64,000 nt of DNA from the NCBI GenBank assembly GCA_034430215.1, contig DAOUFE010000044.1, forward strand, positions 37,077 through 101,076, in the 5' to 3' direction. The notes under the pieces are model-generated. The model worked only from the letters and a program-made list of their open reading frames with translations, had not been told where the DNA came from and searched no databases. The translations under genes were made by a program, and so were the position numbers. The stretch is from UBA4782 sp034430215. Its GTDB lineage: Bacteria; Chloroflexota; Anaerolineae; Anaerolineales; Anaerolineaceae. Positions 9,035 through 17,879 of the stretch are shown piece after piece (the stretch's first letter is position 1; each line of letters begins with the position of its first letter).

Positions 9035-9751
9035 TTAATCTGATACAAGCGTGCCAACGGATTTGCCAAGCAGCGCTTTTCGTAGAGAATCATGGTCCCA
9101 CAGGTTGAGAACAAGGATAGGCAATTTATTTTCCATGCACAAAGAAACGGCAGTACTATCCATCACTTCAAGCTTTCGATTCAAGGTCTCGATATAAGTG
9201 AGTTTGTCGAATTTCTTTGCTTTCGGGTTCTGCTTTGGATCTGAGTCGTACACTCCATCTACTTTGGTGGCTTTGATGAGCACATCGGCACCAATTTCCA
9301 TGGCGCGTAAGGCGGCAGCGGTATCTGTTGAAAAATATGGGTTCCCTGTTCCCCCGCCAAAGATCACCACGCGTCCTTTTTCAAGATGCCGAATAGCTCG
9401 ACGGCGGATGTAAGGTTCTGCCACAGTGTGCATTTCGATAGCGGTCTGTACGCGGGTGACAACATCAATGCTTTCCAGTGCATCCATCAGCGCCAGGGCA
9501 TTCATCACTGTTGCCAACATCCCCATATAATCCGCAGTGGCGCGATCCATTCCGGAGTTGAGCCCGACTTTCCCGCGCCAAAGGTTACCCGCACCGATCA
9601 CAATGGCAACATCAACCCCCATCTGGCGAACATCTGCAACCATATGAGCAATATGTACAGCCTGGGTTGGGTCAATACCGCTTCCGGCAGAGCTGCCAAG
9701 TGATTCACCACTGAGTTTCAGCAAAATGCGATGATATTTAAGTTCGTCCAT
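9035..9751 (-). CDS. pyrH: UMP kinase
   Basis: 238 residues, the normal length. It starts YHRILLKLSGESL and carries GAGNLWRG, GGGTGNPYFSTDTAAALRA and LIKATKVDGVYDSDPK, the amino-acid-kinase-fold signatures of bacterial UMP kinase. It phosphorylates UMP to UDP with ATP in pyrimidine nucleotide synthesis. It is the last gene of rpsB-tsf-pyrH on the minus strand; the usual following frr is not here. A modest hairpin (CTCTGG with CCAGAG, about 8983-9008) after the stop may end the transcript. Confidence 0.97.
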   Translation of the reverse strand: MDELKYHRILLKLSGESLGSSAGSGIDPTQAVHIAHMVADVRQMGVDVAIVIGAGNLWRGKVGLNSGMDRATADYMGMLATVMNALALMDALESIDVVTRVQTAIEMHTVAEPYIRRRAIRHLEKGRVVIFGGGTGNPYFSTDTAAALRAMEIGADVLIKATKVDGVYDSDPKQNPKAKKFDKLTYIETLNRKLEVMDSTAVSLCMENKLPILVLNLWDHDSLRKALLGKSVGTLVSD

Positions 9752-9770
9752 AATCCTCCGAGCATTTAAG

Positions 9771-9798
9771 AAAAAGCCAACCTTTCGGTTGGCTTTCT
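9771..9798 (-). terminator. Hairpin between tsf and pyrH
   Basis: Perfect 10-bp stem AAAGCCAACC and its complement with a 4-base loop, followed on the minus strand by TTTTTCTT. It lies in the 53-base gap between tsf and pyrH, so it should cut pyrH expression relative to the translation genes upstream. Confidence 0.8.
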
Positions 9799-9804
9799 TT
9801 ATAA

Positions 9805-10413
9805 CTATTCTTCTTCGGTGCTTTCACCCAAAGCCCAACGGATAAACCGTCGGATGATGATATTTTCACCCAGAGCTGCTACATTCTGATTAAGCAATTT
9901 TTCGATCGTAATTTCTTCATCACGAATGTATGCCTGGCGAAGCAAAACTGTTTCGTCTTTATATTTGGCAAGATATCCATCAACGATACGGGGAATTACT
10001 GCTTCGGGTTTTCCTTCTTCGCGTGCTTTTACTGTGGCAATTTCTTTTTCATGCTCCAACACATCAGCAGGAATATCTTCTTCCTTTACATAGAGAGGAG
10101 AAGTAGCAGCAATTTGCAAAGCAATTTCGTGCGCAAATGTGCGAAATGCTTCTGAACGGGCAACAAAATCGGTTTCACAGTTGACTTCTACCATCACACC
10201 AACTCTGCCATTACCATGTGAGTAGATTTCCACTGTGCCATCAGCAGCTTTGCGCTCAGACCGTTTGGCAGCCATTGCCAACCCTTTTTCGCGCAAATAG
10301 TCAAGTGCTTTATTCAAGTCGCCATTGGATTCAACCAGTGCATTCTTGCAATCAGAAATGCCGGCACCTGTTGATTCGCGAAGTTGTTTGATCAAATCAG
10401 TTGAGATTGCCAT
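9805..10413 (-). CDS. tsf: Elongation factor Ts
   Basis: 202 residues. The N-terminal TDLIKQLRESTGAGISDCKNALVESNGDLNKALDYLREKG is the conserved EF-Tu-contacting module, followed by VEVNCETDFVARSEAFRTFAHEIALQIAA. EF-Ts is the GDP/GTP exchange factor of EF-Tu. The protein is shorter than the about 280 residues of Escherichia coli EF-Ts and has one compact core, a short form found in several phyla. It follows rpsB by 34 bases in the standard order. Confidence 0.97.
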   Translation of the reverse strand: MAISTDLIKQLRESTGAGISDCKNALVESNGDLNKALDYLREKGLAMAAKRSERKAADGTVEIYSHGNGRVGVMVEVNCETDFVARSEAFRTFAHEIALQIAATSPLYVKEEDIPADVLEHEKEIATVKAREEGKPEAVIPRIVDGYLAKYKDETVLLRQAYIRDEEITIEKLLNQNVAALGENIIIRRFIRWALGESTEEE

Positions 10414-10447
10414 TTCTTATCCTTATATATAGTGTACACGATTATTA

Positions 10448-11335
10448 TTATTCTTCTTCATCCAAATTCAGCAGATCCATATCATCGTCTTCAATGGATT
10501 TTCCACCGGTGATCTTTGCCAGGGTAGATGAACCCAGTAATTCATCATCGCCAAGTTCCAACTCTGCTTCAACGTGTGCACTGCCTACTTCGGCATAAAC
10601 AGATGGTTTTTCAACAGGAGCAGCTTCTGCGCCAAAGTCTTCATCCTTATGCATGGCTTTCCCTTCGATAGCTGCATCAGCAATTTTTGCTACCAGCAGT
10701 TTAATGGCGCGGATGGCATCATCGTTCGATGGGATAACATAATCGACACCACGTGGATCACAGTTGGTATCTACCAGGGCGATGACGGGGATGTTTTTCA
10801 GATTGGCTTCATGCACAGCAGTTGCTTCGCGAGTTACATCAACAATGAAAAGCAATTCAGGTAAGCGTGAAATATTGCGGACACCACTCAAACGAGTTTC
10901 AAGCCGTTTGATCTCGCGTTCGATGAGCAAACCTTCTTTTTTCGTCAGGCGGTTGATCTCACCACTGTCGCGCAGTTTTTCCAGGCGTTCCAGCTCCATA
11001 ATTCGCTGGTAGATTGTTGACCAGTTGGTGAGCATACCACCCAGCCAGCGATCAGTAACGTAGGGCATACCGCAGCGAATTGCTTCTTCACGTACGGTAT
11101 CCTGTGCCTGACGTTTGGTTCCAACAAACATCACATTCCCACCGTTCATGACTGTGTCACGAACGAGGTTGTATGCAGTATTGATGCACTTTACAGTTTG
11201 CTGGAGGTCAATAATGTGGATGCCATTCCGTTCGGTGAAGATGTAGGGCTTCATCAACGGGTTCCACTTGTTAGTACGGTGTCCGAAATGAACACCACTT
11301 TCCAACAGGGCTTTCATGGAAATTACAGATGCCAT
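10448..11335 (-). CDS. rpsB: 30S ribosomal protein S2 with acidic C-terminal tail
   Basis: 295 residues. The S2 core is clear: MKALLESGVHFGHRTNKWNPLMKPYIFTERNGIHIIDLQQT, VMFVGTKRQAQDTVREEA, RWLGGMLTNWSTI and VALVDTNCDPRGVDYVIPSNDDA. The last 60 or so residues form an acidic tail (EAELELGDDELLG...DDDMDLLNLDEEE) absent from the minimal protein. The start has AAAGGAG 6 bases upstream. First gene of the rpsB-tsf-pyrH operon; a -10-like TATACT lies at 11448-11453 on the minus strand, without a convincing -35. Confidence 0.97.
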   Translation of the reverse strand: MASVISMKALLESGVHFGHRTNKWNPLMKPYIFTERNGIHIIDLQQTVKCINTAYNLVRDTVMNGGNVMFVGTKRQAQDTVREEAIRCGMPYVTDRWLGGMLTNWSTIYQRIMELERLEKLRDSGEINRLTKKEGLLIEREIKRLETRLSGVRNISRLPELLFIVDVTREATAVHEANLKNIPVIALVDTNCDPRGVDYVIPSNDDAIRAIKLLVAKIADAAIEGKAMHKDEDFGAEAAPVEKPSVYAEVGSAHVEAELELGDDELLGSSTLAKITGGKSIEDDDMDLLNLDEEE

Positions 11336-11465
11336 ATATTCTCCTTTGCGTTTTTATCCTCCGCTTCTGTCTTGCTGCCCTGAACTGTCCACGATAGGCC
11401 AGCACGCCAGGGTAAATGCAGAAGCGTGTGAACTTTTAAGCGGAGCAAGTATACCATAGAATAAT

Positions 11466-12845
11466 TCATGTTAGGGGTTTCTCGATGATCATATCGTGAA
11501 ATCTTTGAATGTCAAAGTCATCGAAATAGTATCGGGCATTCTTCGAAATAACAGGATTGAGAGCGGGTATCTCATCAAGATTGAGTCTTTCTGCCACACC
11601 ACTATCAATAATATCATTGCACTCACGGGCAAACCTGTTTACAAACAGCACATAATTTGCCAGGTCATATCGGATTGCTTCGAATAGTACTGTCGAAAAC
11701 ACACTGATATGAATATCCGCCGTTTGAAGTAATGTGTAAACATCACCGGTAATGACATAAACAAGTTGACTGTCTTGAATTGCAAGATAATTCGAAATAT
11801 CTTCTGCGGGATGAGGTTTTATGATCACCTTTGTGGTACTTGCATTGAGATGACTTTTGAGAAATGAAACGTACTCGATGATCTCTTTTTGCACATAGGG
11901 TTGGGTGGTGATGAGTATAGTTGTTCGCTCATCTTGTTTCGATTTATGAATACCGCCATTATGTAAATAATATCCGGCTACTTTAACCTGTTCACAGGAA
12001 AATTGTTTCCCTTCGATCAGGTTATCTTTCCAGTATTGTCCATATACACCAATGGTATCTGGCAACAGTTCACGCATTGGCAGGAAAAAACCAGGGGGAA
12101 GGTTTGGGATATTGTAATAAGGGTGGGTACGCATGATGTGCCCATGCATTAATTCCAGGTTTGGAATGCCCAGATGCCGACATGCAAGGTTAAAGGAATG
12201 TTTGGAGTAATGGCAAAGGTTGACTACTGATTTACTCTTCAGCTTCTTCAGGATCGATCGGAAGAGAAAATATTTAGCCCAGAATTTTACAACGATCCTC
12301 TTGACCTGTTTAGATGAAAATCCCAGCTTGGGATATTTCTGAACCAGGTTCTTGGCAAACCGATTGATCTTTCTATTCCAGATAACAGTCAGATAAACCT
12401 GAAGGAAGAAAACCGGTAGGGCGAAATCTTCAAGGTAGATGTCAGGCAGATATTTTTTTGATTGTTTATCGCGCGTGTCTTGCATACAAATCACATTCTC
12501 GCGCCCTAATGTTTTAAGAATGTTATAGTTGTAGACATCATATACTTCATTCTCGACTGTTACATATCGGTCCGTGAGGCCATACCAGAATACCTTGCCA
12601 TCAGGTTGCCGACTTTCTTTCAATATGAATGACCATGCTTTGAATAATCTTGCCGGAGAAAGATACCGGATCAAAGCCTGTAAACTGTATTTGTTTCGCA
12701 GATCTTTACGGTAAACCGGTTCAGTCTTTTTCTTCAGGATTGTTGTGTATTCATCATAAAAAATTTTCACCATGTTTGCATGGTGAAAAACAAACGAATT
12801 TGGATCATCAACGATTGAAAAAAAATTAAGGAAAATATCTTCCAT
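11466..12845 (-). CDS. Putative GT-B-like surface polysaccharide transferase
   Basis: 459 residues, no signal peptide. I recognise the general GT-B/CDP-glycerol-transferase-like pattern in the second half: LELMHGHIMRTHPYYN, a strand-turn pattern TILITTQPYV...KVIIKPHPAED, and the C-terminal DIHISVFSTVLFEAIRYDLANYVLFV, which resembles the nucleotide-sugar-binding end of capsule, sialyl- and glycerophosphotransferases. The exact family is not certain. It is the second gene of a two-gene unit, 20 bases after a sugar O-methyltransferase, which supports a role in making or decorating a cell-surface glycan. Confidence 0.6.
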   Translation of the reverse strand: MEDIFLNFFSIVDDPNSFVFHHANMVKIFYDEYTTILKKKTEPVYRKDLRNKYSLQALIRYLSPARLFKAWSFILKESRQPDGKVFWYGLTDRYVTVENEVYDVYNYNILKTLGRENVICMQDTRDKQSKKYLPDIYLEDFALPVFFLQVYLTVIWNRKINRFAKNLVQKYPKLGFSSKQVKRIVVKFWAKYFLFRSILKKLKSKSVVNLCHYSKHSFNLACRHLGIPNLELMHGHIMRTHPYYNIPNLPPGFFLPMRELLPDTIGVYGQYWKDNLIEGKQFSCEQVKVAGYYLHNGGIHKSKQDERTTILITTQPYVQKEIIEYVSFLKSHLNASTTKVIIKPHPAEDISNYLAIQDSQLVYVITGDVYTLLQTADIHISVFSTVLFEAIRYDLANYVLFVNRFARECNDIIDSGVAERLNLDEIPALNPVISKNARYYFDDFDIQRFHDMIIEKPLT

Positions 12846-12865
12846 ATTGAATGTGAGACGCGTTT

Positions 12866-14008
12866 CTAAAGCTTTTGGTAAAGGAATTCATAATAGCGAG
12901 GTTCGTTCCAGATGGCTTTGGTTTTATATTCAAGATGGAACTGGTCAGGTGAGATAGGAAATTCCGAAGATGTCGTTTCTTTGTACCCGTAACCAATTTC
13001 TCGCTTGACTTCACTGTTCTCGTGATAAAAATATTTCTTTGTCACCCGGCTGATTTGCTTGATGTATTCTTCTACTGTTGGATAGCTCATTTCGGATAAG
13101 CTGTGGGTATTCACAAACACATCTACCGAAAGATCTTCCAGTTTGGGCAAACAAAAATTAGGCAAAAGGATGAAATCATATATACTGATGTCACCTGATC
13201 TGATTAGATCTTTTTGGCGGGTTTCATCATATAATAAGAACCGTTTCTCAGGGAAAGACATCATAAGATAGTATTGTGCGATCATGAGCACTTCGGGAAG
13301 GTCGAAATTGATACAATGCACATCGGGGTTGGATGTCATCAGGTAATAAAGCAGTCCTCCAAACCCTCCGCCGATTTCTGCAACAACTGGCTTCTCAATG
13401 CCCTGGATGAGTTTGTTGACTTTATCCGCGTAATAATTCAAACTACAGGATGACCCGGTAATGATCACCCCATCTTCTTCACAACCAAAAGGGTTACCCA
13501 CACCTGAAAGCTTCAGGGATTGAAGAGATTCTCCTGGGAAGGTAGATTTCCAGACTTCTAAATCTGTGTGAACAGCATATGCCAGTTCTTTTTTATACAT
13601 ATTGCGAAGGATAGCATTCCTGGTTGAAACCTCATGAAACATATTTGCCTTGAGGATGGATAATGCTCCATTATTCCTGAAGAAGTTCCTTAACAGTTGC
13701 GCCAATGTGTCAATATCTTTCTGATGAGCTGCTTCGATGAACTCTTTTCTTTTCTCCAGAATCTGAGGCTTCCATTTATGCCCAGGTTGGTACGCCTGGG
13801 GTGCAGAAGGCGCATCTACTTCGGCATAAAGATAAGAGTCTATGATCCTTTGAATAACTTCTCTTTCGTGGTTAGAAATTAGACTGGTATTCTTGCGATC
13901 CGCGAGTCCCGGACCAAGGTGATTGAGGTTTAATGTATGAGCACGAAAAAATTTCATGTTAATTAAAATATATCTGTTGAGAAAATGAATTAACTTTTTA
14001 ATTTTCAT
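12866..14008 (-). CDS. Putative sugar O-methyltransferase
   Basis: 380 residues. The central motif EKPVVAEIGGGFGGLLYYLM is a class I SAM-binding glycine loop of the type found in the putative sugar O-methyltransferase family of polysaccharide clusters. It is followed by CINFDLPEVLMIAQYYL and VFVNTHSLSEMSYPTVEEYI. Such enzymes methylate hydroxyls on surface glycans. The gene precedes the GT-B-like gene by 20 bases. A full polysaccharide cluster is absent, so the pair is an island or the edge of a moved locus. Acceptor unknown. Confidence 0.7.
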   Translation of the reverse strand: MKIKKLIHFLNRYILINMKFFRAHTLNLNHLGPGLADRKNTSLISNHEREVIQRIIDSYLYAEVDAPSAPQAYQPGHKWKPQILEKRKEFIEAAHQKDIDTLAQLLRNFFRNNGALSILKANMFHEVSTRNAILRNMYKKELAYAVHTDLEVWKSTFPGESLQSLKLSGVGNPFGCEEDGVIITGSSCSLNYYADKVNKLIQGIEKPVVAEIGGGFGGLLYYLMTSNPDVHCINFDLPEVLMIAQYYLMMSFPEKRFLLYDETRQKDLIRSGDISIYDFILLPNFCLPKLEDLSVDVFVNTHSLSEMSYPTVEEYIKQISRVTKKYFYHENSEVKREIGYGYKETTSSEFPISPDQFHLEYKTKAIWNEPRYYEFLYQKL

Positions 14009-14172
14009 TGCTCATCACAAGAAGTCAGGATAAATTATTGTATCATTTCAGAAAAGAATACGATAATTTTAAAACGCTTGTAATCCAGGTGGGGGAGATA
14101 GTCGATCCAATCAAGCATTAAGAACAAAGAATTTCATCGCTTTACGCAATTCTGGAATATATATATTTTTGC

Positions 14173-15729
14173 TCAGCTAATTATCCAGCAGTTTCGACCT
14201 GATTCTTTGGAGATATAGAGAGCCATATCTGCTCGTTTATACACTTCTTCTATAGTAACAACAGAATTAATTTTCGTCACAATCCCGCCTGATGATATGG
14301 TGACATGCCCAAATGAGCTGTTGGCATGAGTTAAACCTAAAGCACTTACTTCATTGACAAGCCGTTCAAGCACTTGTTGTAAATCATCCGGAGAAGTCAA
14401 GATCAGCATGATGACAAATTCCTCTCCACCCACACGAAACAGCAGATCAGTAGAATTTCTCAGGCAGTTCTTTAAAACGGCAGCGACTTGACGAAGAATT
14501 TCATCGCCTGCCAGATGACCATATAAATCGTTATATTGCTTAAAATGATCGATATCAATTACCGCAACACCAAGAAATGCATTTTCTGGAGCATTCTTTT
14601 GTAACATTGCTGGAGATAGTTCATCAAAACTGCGGCGATTCAGCATTCCTGTCAAATTGTCATGGATAGCCATGAACCTTGCAGAACGCATGTTTTGATA
14701 GGTGATGATGATCAAATGGATACAGAAAAACACAAAAAGAAAAATAATGATTTCATCGGCAGACGCTTTTGCTGCATTTAGTCTTATCTGTGATTCATCA
14801 ACTTCAAGAATTACATTCCAATTTACTTCACTGAGGGGGAAAATTGCATAATACTTTCCATCAATTATTGATAGTTCACCGGGTTGGAACCTGGAAATAT
14901 CGAGAGAAAATTCTTTATCGATTGAGCTCGCAATGCTTTTCCCAGTAGAGTCAACCAGATAAGAGATAGTATTTTGCGAAGTGCCACTTTTTAAAATCCA
15001 TTGAAGATCTGATGACAGGATGTCAATACTTAACACTCCTAGAAAATGATCATCCTCATATATAGGGATGCTGACTGTTACCATACTGCCAGCTCCCGCT
15101 TGATCCTCATAAAGCGACGACCAGACCAGCTTTCTTTCCGGATCATTTTCTGGCAATGCTATGGTAAAGTATTCAGTTTCATGAAGAACATCTTTATAAA
15201 AGAACTCATTGATCGGAACACGAGGGTACATATAGATGAATTTATGCGCTGAAGTATAGTAGACCCATGGTAAAGTTCTGTTGTTTTTTATTATTTGCTC
15301 AAATGCGGGGGATAAACTCAGTGCCATATCCATTTCCCTGGCAAGGGGAGTTCCTGGGATAGGGATTTCTCCAAAACCTGTAAGATTTCCGATTTGCTCT
15401 TCACTTTTCCCTTCGGGAAGACTTAATGAAAACCCTCCGTATTGTTGGACTGGAATGAGATCAGAAGTGGTTATTTCATTCGGGATAATGTCACCATCAA
15501 TAACGCTTTGCGCTTCAGCTGCCAATATTTTCAAGCTTATTGTCTGCACATTCAATTCATGATCAAAAGATGCAGCTATTTTCAATCCCCGATTTTGAAT
15601 CTGTTGAATTTCATTTTTTCTATCTATTTCAAAAGTATTCAAAGCAAAATAAGCTGATGCAATCAAAATCATTACGCAAAAAATATGAATAAACCAATAA
15701 AATATTTTAGATGTATAGATATCTTTCAT
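14173..15729 (-). CDS. Cache-domain diguanylate cyclase
   Basis: 518 residues. A transmembrane helix at residues about 11-32 leads into an extracytoplasmic dCache-type sensor (about 33-325, with WVYYTSAHKFIYMYPR and LGVLSIDILSSDLQWIL). A second membrane helix at about 328-350 is followed by a GGDEF domain starting AIHDNLTGMLNRRSFDEL. The active-site signature is GGEEF in LFRVGGEEFVIML, which is catalytically competent. It should make cyclic di-GMP in response to a small external ligand. Transcribed alone; no Shine-Dalgarno is obvious before the ATG. Confidence 0.92.
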   Translation of the reverse strand: MKDIYTSKIFYWFIHIFCVMILIASAYFALNTFEIDRKNEIQQIQNRGLKIAASFDHELNVQTISLKILAAEAQSVIDGDIIPNEITTSDLIPVQQYGGFSLSLPEGKSEEQIGNLTGFGEIPIPGTPLAREMDMALSLSPAFEQIIKNNRTLPWVYYTSAHKFIYMYPRVPINEFFYKDVLHETEYFTIALPENDPERKLVWSSLYEDQAGAGSMVTVSIPIYEDDHFLGVLSIDILSSDLQWILKSGTSQNTISYLVDSTGKSIASSIDKEFSLDISRFQPGELSIIDGKYYAIFPLSEVNWNVILEVDESQIRLNAAKASADEIIIFLFVFFCIHLIIITYQNMRSARFMAIHDNLTGMLNRRSFDELSPAMLQKNAPENAFLGVAVIDIDHFKQYNDLYGHLAGDEILRQVAAVLKNCLRNSTDLLFRVGGEEFVIMLILTSPDDLQQVLERLVNEVSALGLTHANSSFGHVTISSGGIVTKINSVVTIEEVYKRADMALYISKESGRNCWIIS

Positions 15730-15913
15730 GAGGGGGGAATTAGCACTTCAGATAATTTACTGATAAAAGGTGTCTTTCTGAAGAATTAGGGTTTACAACA
15801 ATTAAACATTATCATAAAAATATTCAAATTCACATAAATTTCCCGTAAAGCTTTTCATATTAAACCCGCTTTTTCTTTACCATATATAATGGCTGTATCA
15901 GGAGGAAAATTCT

Positions 15914-17368
15914 GTGAATAAATCACTGATGTCAGTACTAATAATCATTTTTCTTTTTCTAACTTTTCTTCTTAATCCTACAAACGCAGCCACTGCCCCA
16001 TCCAAAGAGATAGATTTTGACGCGTTGGATTCTGTGATCGAAGCTCAAATGGCAAAGCATTCACTACCAGGTGTGGCAGTTGCAGTAATCGAAAAAGATC
16101 AGGTGGTTTATCTAAAAGGGTATGGTGTGGATGGCAATGGTGATCCGATCACACCGCAGACGCAAATGTTGATCGGCTCACAAAGTAAATCTTTTACTGC
16201 ATTGGCAATTGCTCAACTGGTAGAACAGGGCAAGCTTGATCTGGATGCAACTGTACAAACTTACATTCCCTGGTTTCGGGTAGCGGATGAAACGGCTTCC
16301 TCCCAGATTACGATTAACCACCTTTTGCACCATACCAGTGGTCTTTCTGACTCGGGGTTTGGTGTTCTTGTTCCTAATGGCGCAACGCTTGAACAGGCGG
16401 TGCGTTCGCTAGCAAAAGCCAGACTTACTGCGCCAGTGGGTGTGAAGCATCAGTACTTCAATATGGGGTACAGTGTACTTTCATATCTTGTGGAAATTGC
16501 CAGTGGTAAAACCTATGCTGAATATGTTCGGGAAAATATTCTGCTTCCGCTAGGTATGAATTCATCCATCGCTGATACAACAGCTTACAGCGATATTCCA
16601 CGAGGGTTCACCCGTGTGTTTAGTTTTCCCATGCCAATGTCGGAGGATATCCCAAGTTATGGGGCAGGTGAAGGGTTCATCATCTCCACTGTGGAGGATA
16701 TGGCAAAGTATGCTGCCGTTTTCCTTAATGAAGATTCAGGGTTGGTTTCAACCGAAATGATGAACCGCATTTTAACACCTGGATCAGGTTCGTATGGAAT
16801 GGGTTGGTACATCTTCGATAGTGGCAACAAAATAATTCATGGCGGTGCAAACCAGACCTTTCGCACCGAAGTCAATATTTATCCAAATAGAGAACGAGCA
16901 TTTGTTTTGCTTAGTAATGAAGGTTACCAGGTTGACCATTTTCTATCCGCAGGGCAACTGACCTCCAGTGTAGAAGCGGTCATATTGGGAAACACTCCAT
17001 CACCGGTTTCTCAAGGTTGGTCGGTAAAATGGGTAGGATGGGGATTGGGGATTATTGTCCTTGCGCTCCTCATCCTTGAAACCCGGAATTTTCTCGCTCT
17101 ACGACATTGGAAAGAACGGATACAAAATTTTTCATCTGTAAAAAAAACATGGGATGTTGCGATCAGCTTCATCATCCCAACGGTTATTATGATCGTTGTT
17201 TTTTGGCAGGTAAGCAATTTTTATGGTGATCGGTTTAATTTAATTACCAGTCTGGCTTACATGCCCAAAGGTATGCCAGATATATTCATCCTGATACTGG
17301 TTGGATCATTACCCGATTACATTCAGGGAATCATAAAAATTTTCCTTGTGAGTTCAAAAAAGGCATAA
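15914..17368 (+). CDS. Exported serine hydrolase of the beta-lactamase/esterase fold
   Basis: 484 residues from a GTG with GGAGG 9 bases upstream. There is a signal peptide (residues 1-26), then a PF00144-type domain with S89-Q-S-K92 as the SxxK nucleophile motif and YFN in HQYFNMGYSVL as the YxN motif; HGGANQ serves as the third motif. After about residue 365 come transmembrane segments (GWGLGIIVLALLILE, VAISFIIPTVIMIVVFW and a C-terminal one), so the catalytic domain is tethered outside the membrane. Relatives are D-aminopeptidases, esterases and peptidoglycan-related enzymes; true beta-lactamase activity is not implied. Confidence 0.88.
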   Translation: MNKSLMSVLIIIFLFLTFLLNPTNAATAPSKEIDFDALDSVIEAQMAKHSLPGVAVAVIEKDQVVYLKGYGVDGNGDPITPQTQMLIGSQSKSFTALAIAQLVEQGKLDLDATVQTYIPWFRVADETASSQITINHLLHHTSGLSDSGFGVLVPNGATLEQAVRSLAKARLTAPVGVKHQYFNMGYSVLSYLVEIASGKTYAEYVRENILLPLGMNSSIADTTAYSDIPRGFTRVFSFPMPMSEDIPSYGAGEGFIISTVEDMAKYAAVFLNEDSGLVSTEMMNRILTPGSGSYGMGWYIFDSGNKIIHGGANQTFRTEVNIYPNRERAFVLLSNEGYQVDHFLSAGQLTSSVEAVILGNTPSPVSQGWSVKWVGWGLGIIVLALLILETRNFLALRHWKERIQNFSSVKKTWDVAISFIIPTVIMIVVFWQVSNFYGDRFNLITSLAYMPKGMPDIFILILVGSLPDYIQGIIKIFLVSSKKA

Positions 17369-17381
17369 GCTCTACACTACC

Positions 17382-17879
17382 TTAGAAAATTCCTGCAAGC
17401 TGTTTCTGCACCTCAGCAACCCTGTCGGAATATATCAGTTCGATACCTTTTTGTTTTAAGTTGGCAAGAATTTCTGATGTCAAAGTGTTTGAAAATTCCA
17501 CGATTGTAAGGATCATTTCTGGATCATCATCCGCGGCACTGCGGTTCAAGGAAAATTTACCGCATTCTAAACATTGGTGTACGATCATCAGCTCACCCTG
17601 TGAGGGTGCGTAACGGTTCCTTGCGCGTTTGAAAGTGATCCCTATGGGATGCATCCCAGCTTTGCAAGCGGATAAGCGATCACCGGGTTCGAAAAGATCG
17701 AGATGACGAGACCACAGACAATAGGGACAATGATTCCGGTTTTGAACTCTGCTGATCAATGCAGAAGCTGAAACCGGTAGATGGCAATGCATACAGGAAA
17801 AATCGTAGTTAAGCGGGTAAAGTTTATGCTTTCGAAAGAAGCTATTCTTTTGATGTTCAACGCAAGCTTTCATGATCAA
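17382..17879 (-). CDS. RNHCP-domain zinc-binding protein
   Basis: 165 residues. The N-terminal half has CMHCHLPV and the family signature RNHCPYCLWSRHLD, with further Cys/His later (HQCLECGKFSLNRSAADDD). This is the RNHCP domain, a predicted zinc-ribbon protein of unknown function. Its start codon overlaps the end of rsgA by 4 bases (ATGA), so the two are translationally coupled. RsgA itself ends with a zinc-binding Cys/His domain, and both may act on the ribosome, but that is inference. Confidence 0.85.
   Translation of the reverse strand: MIMKACVEHQKNSFFRKHKLYPLNYDFSCMHCHLPVSASALISRVQNRNHCPYCLWSRHLDLFEPGDRLSACKAGMHPIGITFKRARNRYAPSQGELMIVHQCLECGKFSLNRSAADDDPEMILTIVEFSNTLTSEILANLKQKGIELIYSDRVAEVQKQLAGIF

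Noticed and set aside
15914..17368. Antibiotic-resistance beta-lactamase
   Set aside because: The fold and SxxK/YxN motifs are shared by many esterases and peptidases, and the C-terminal membrane segments are not typical of resistance enzymes.
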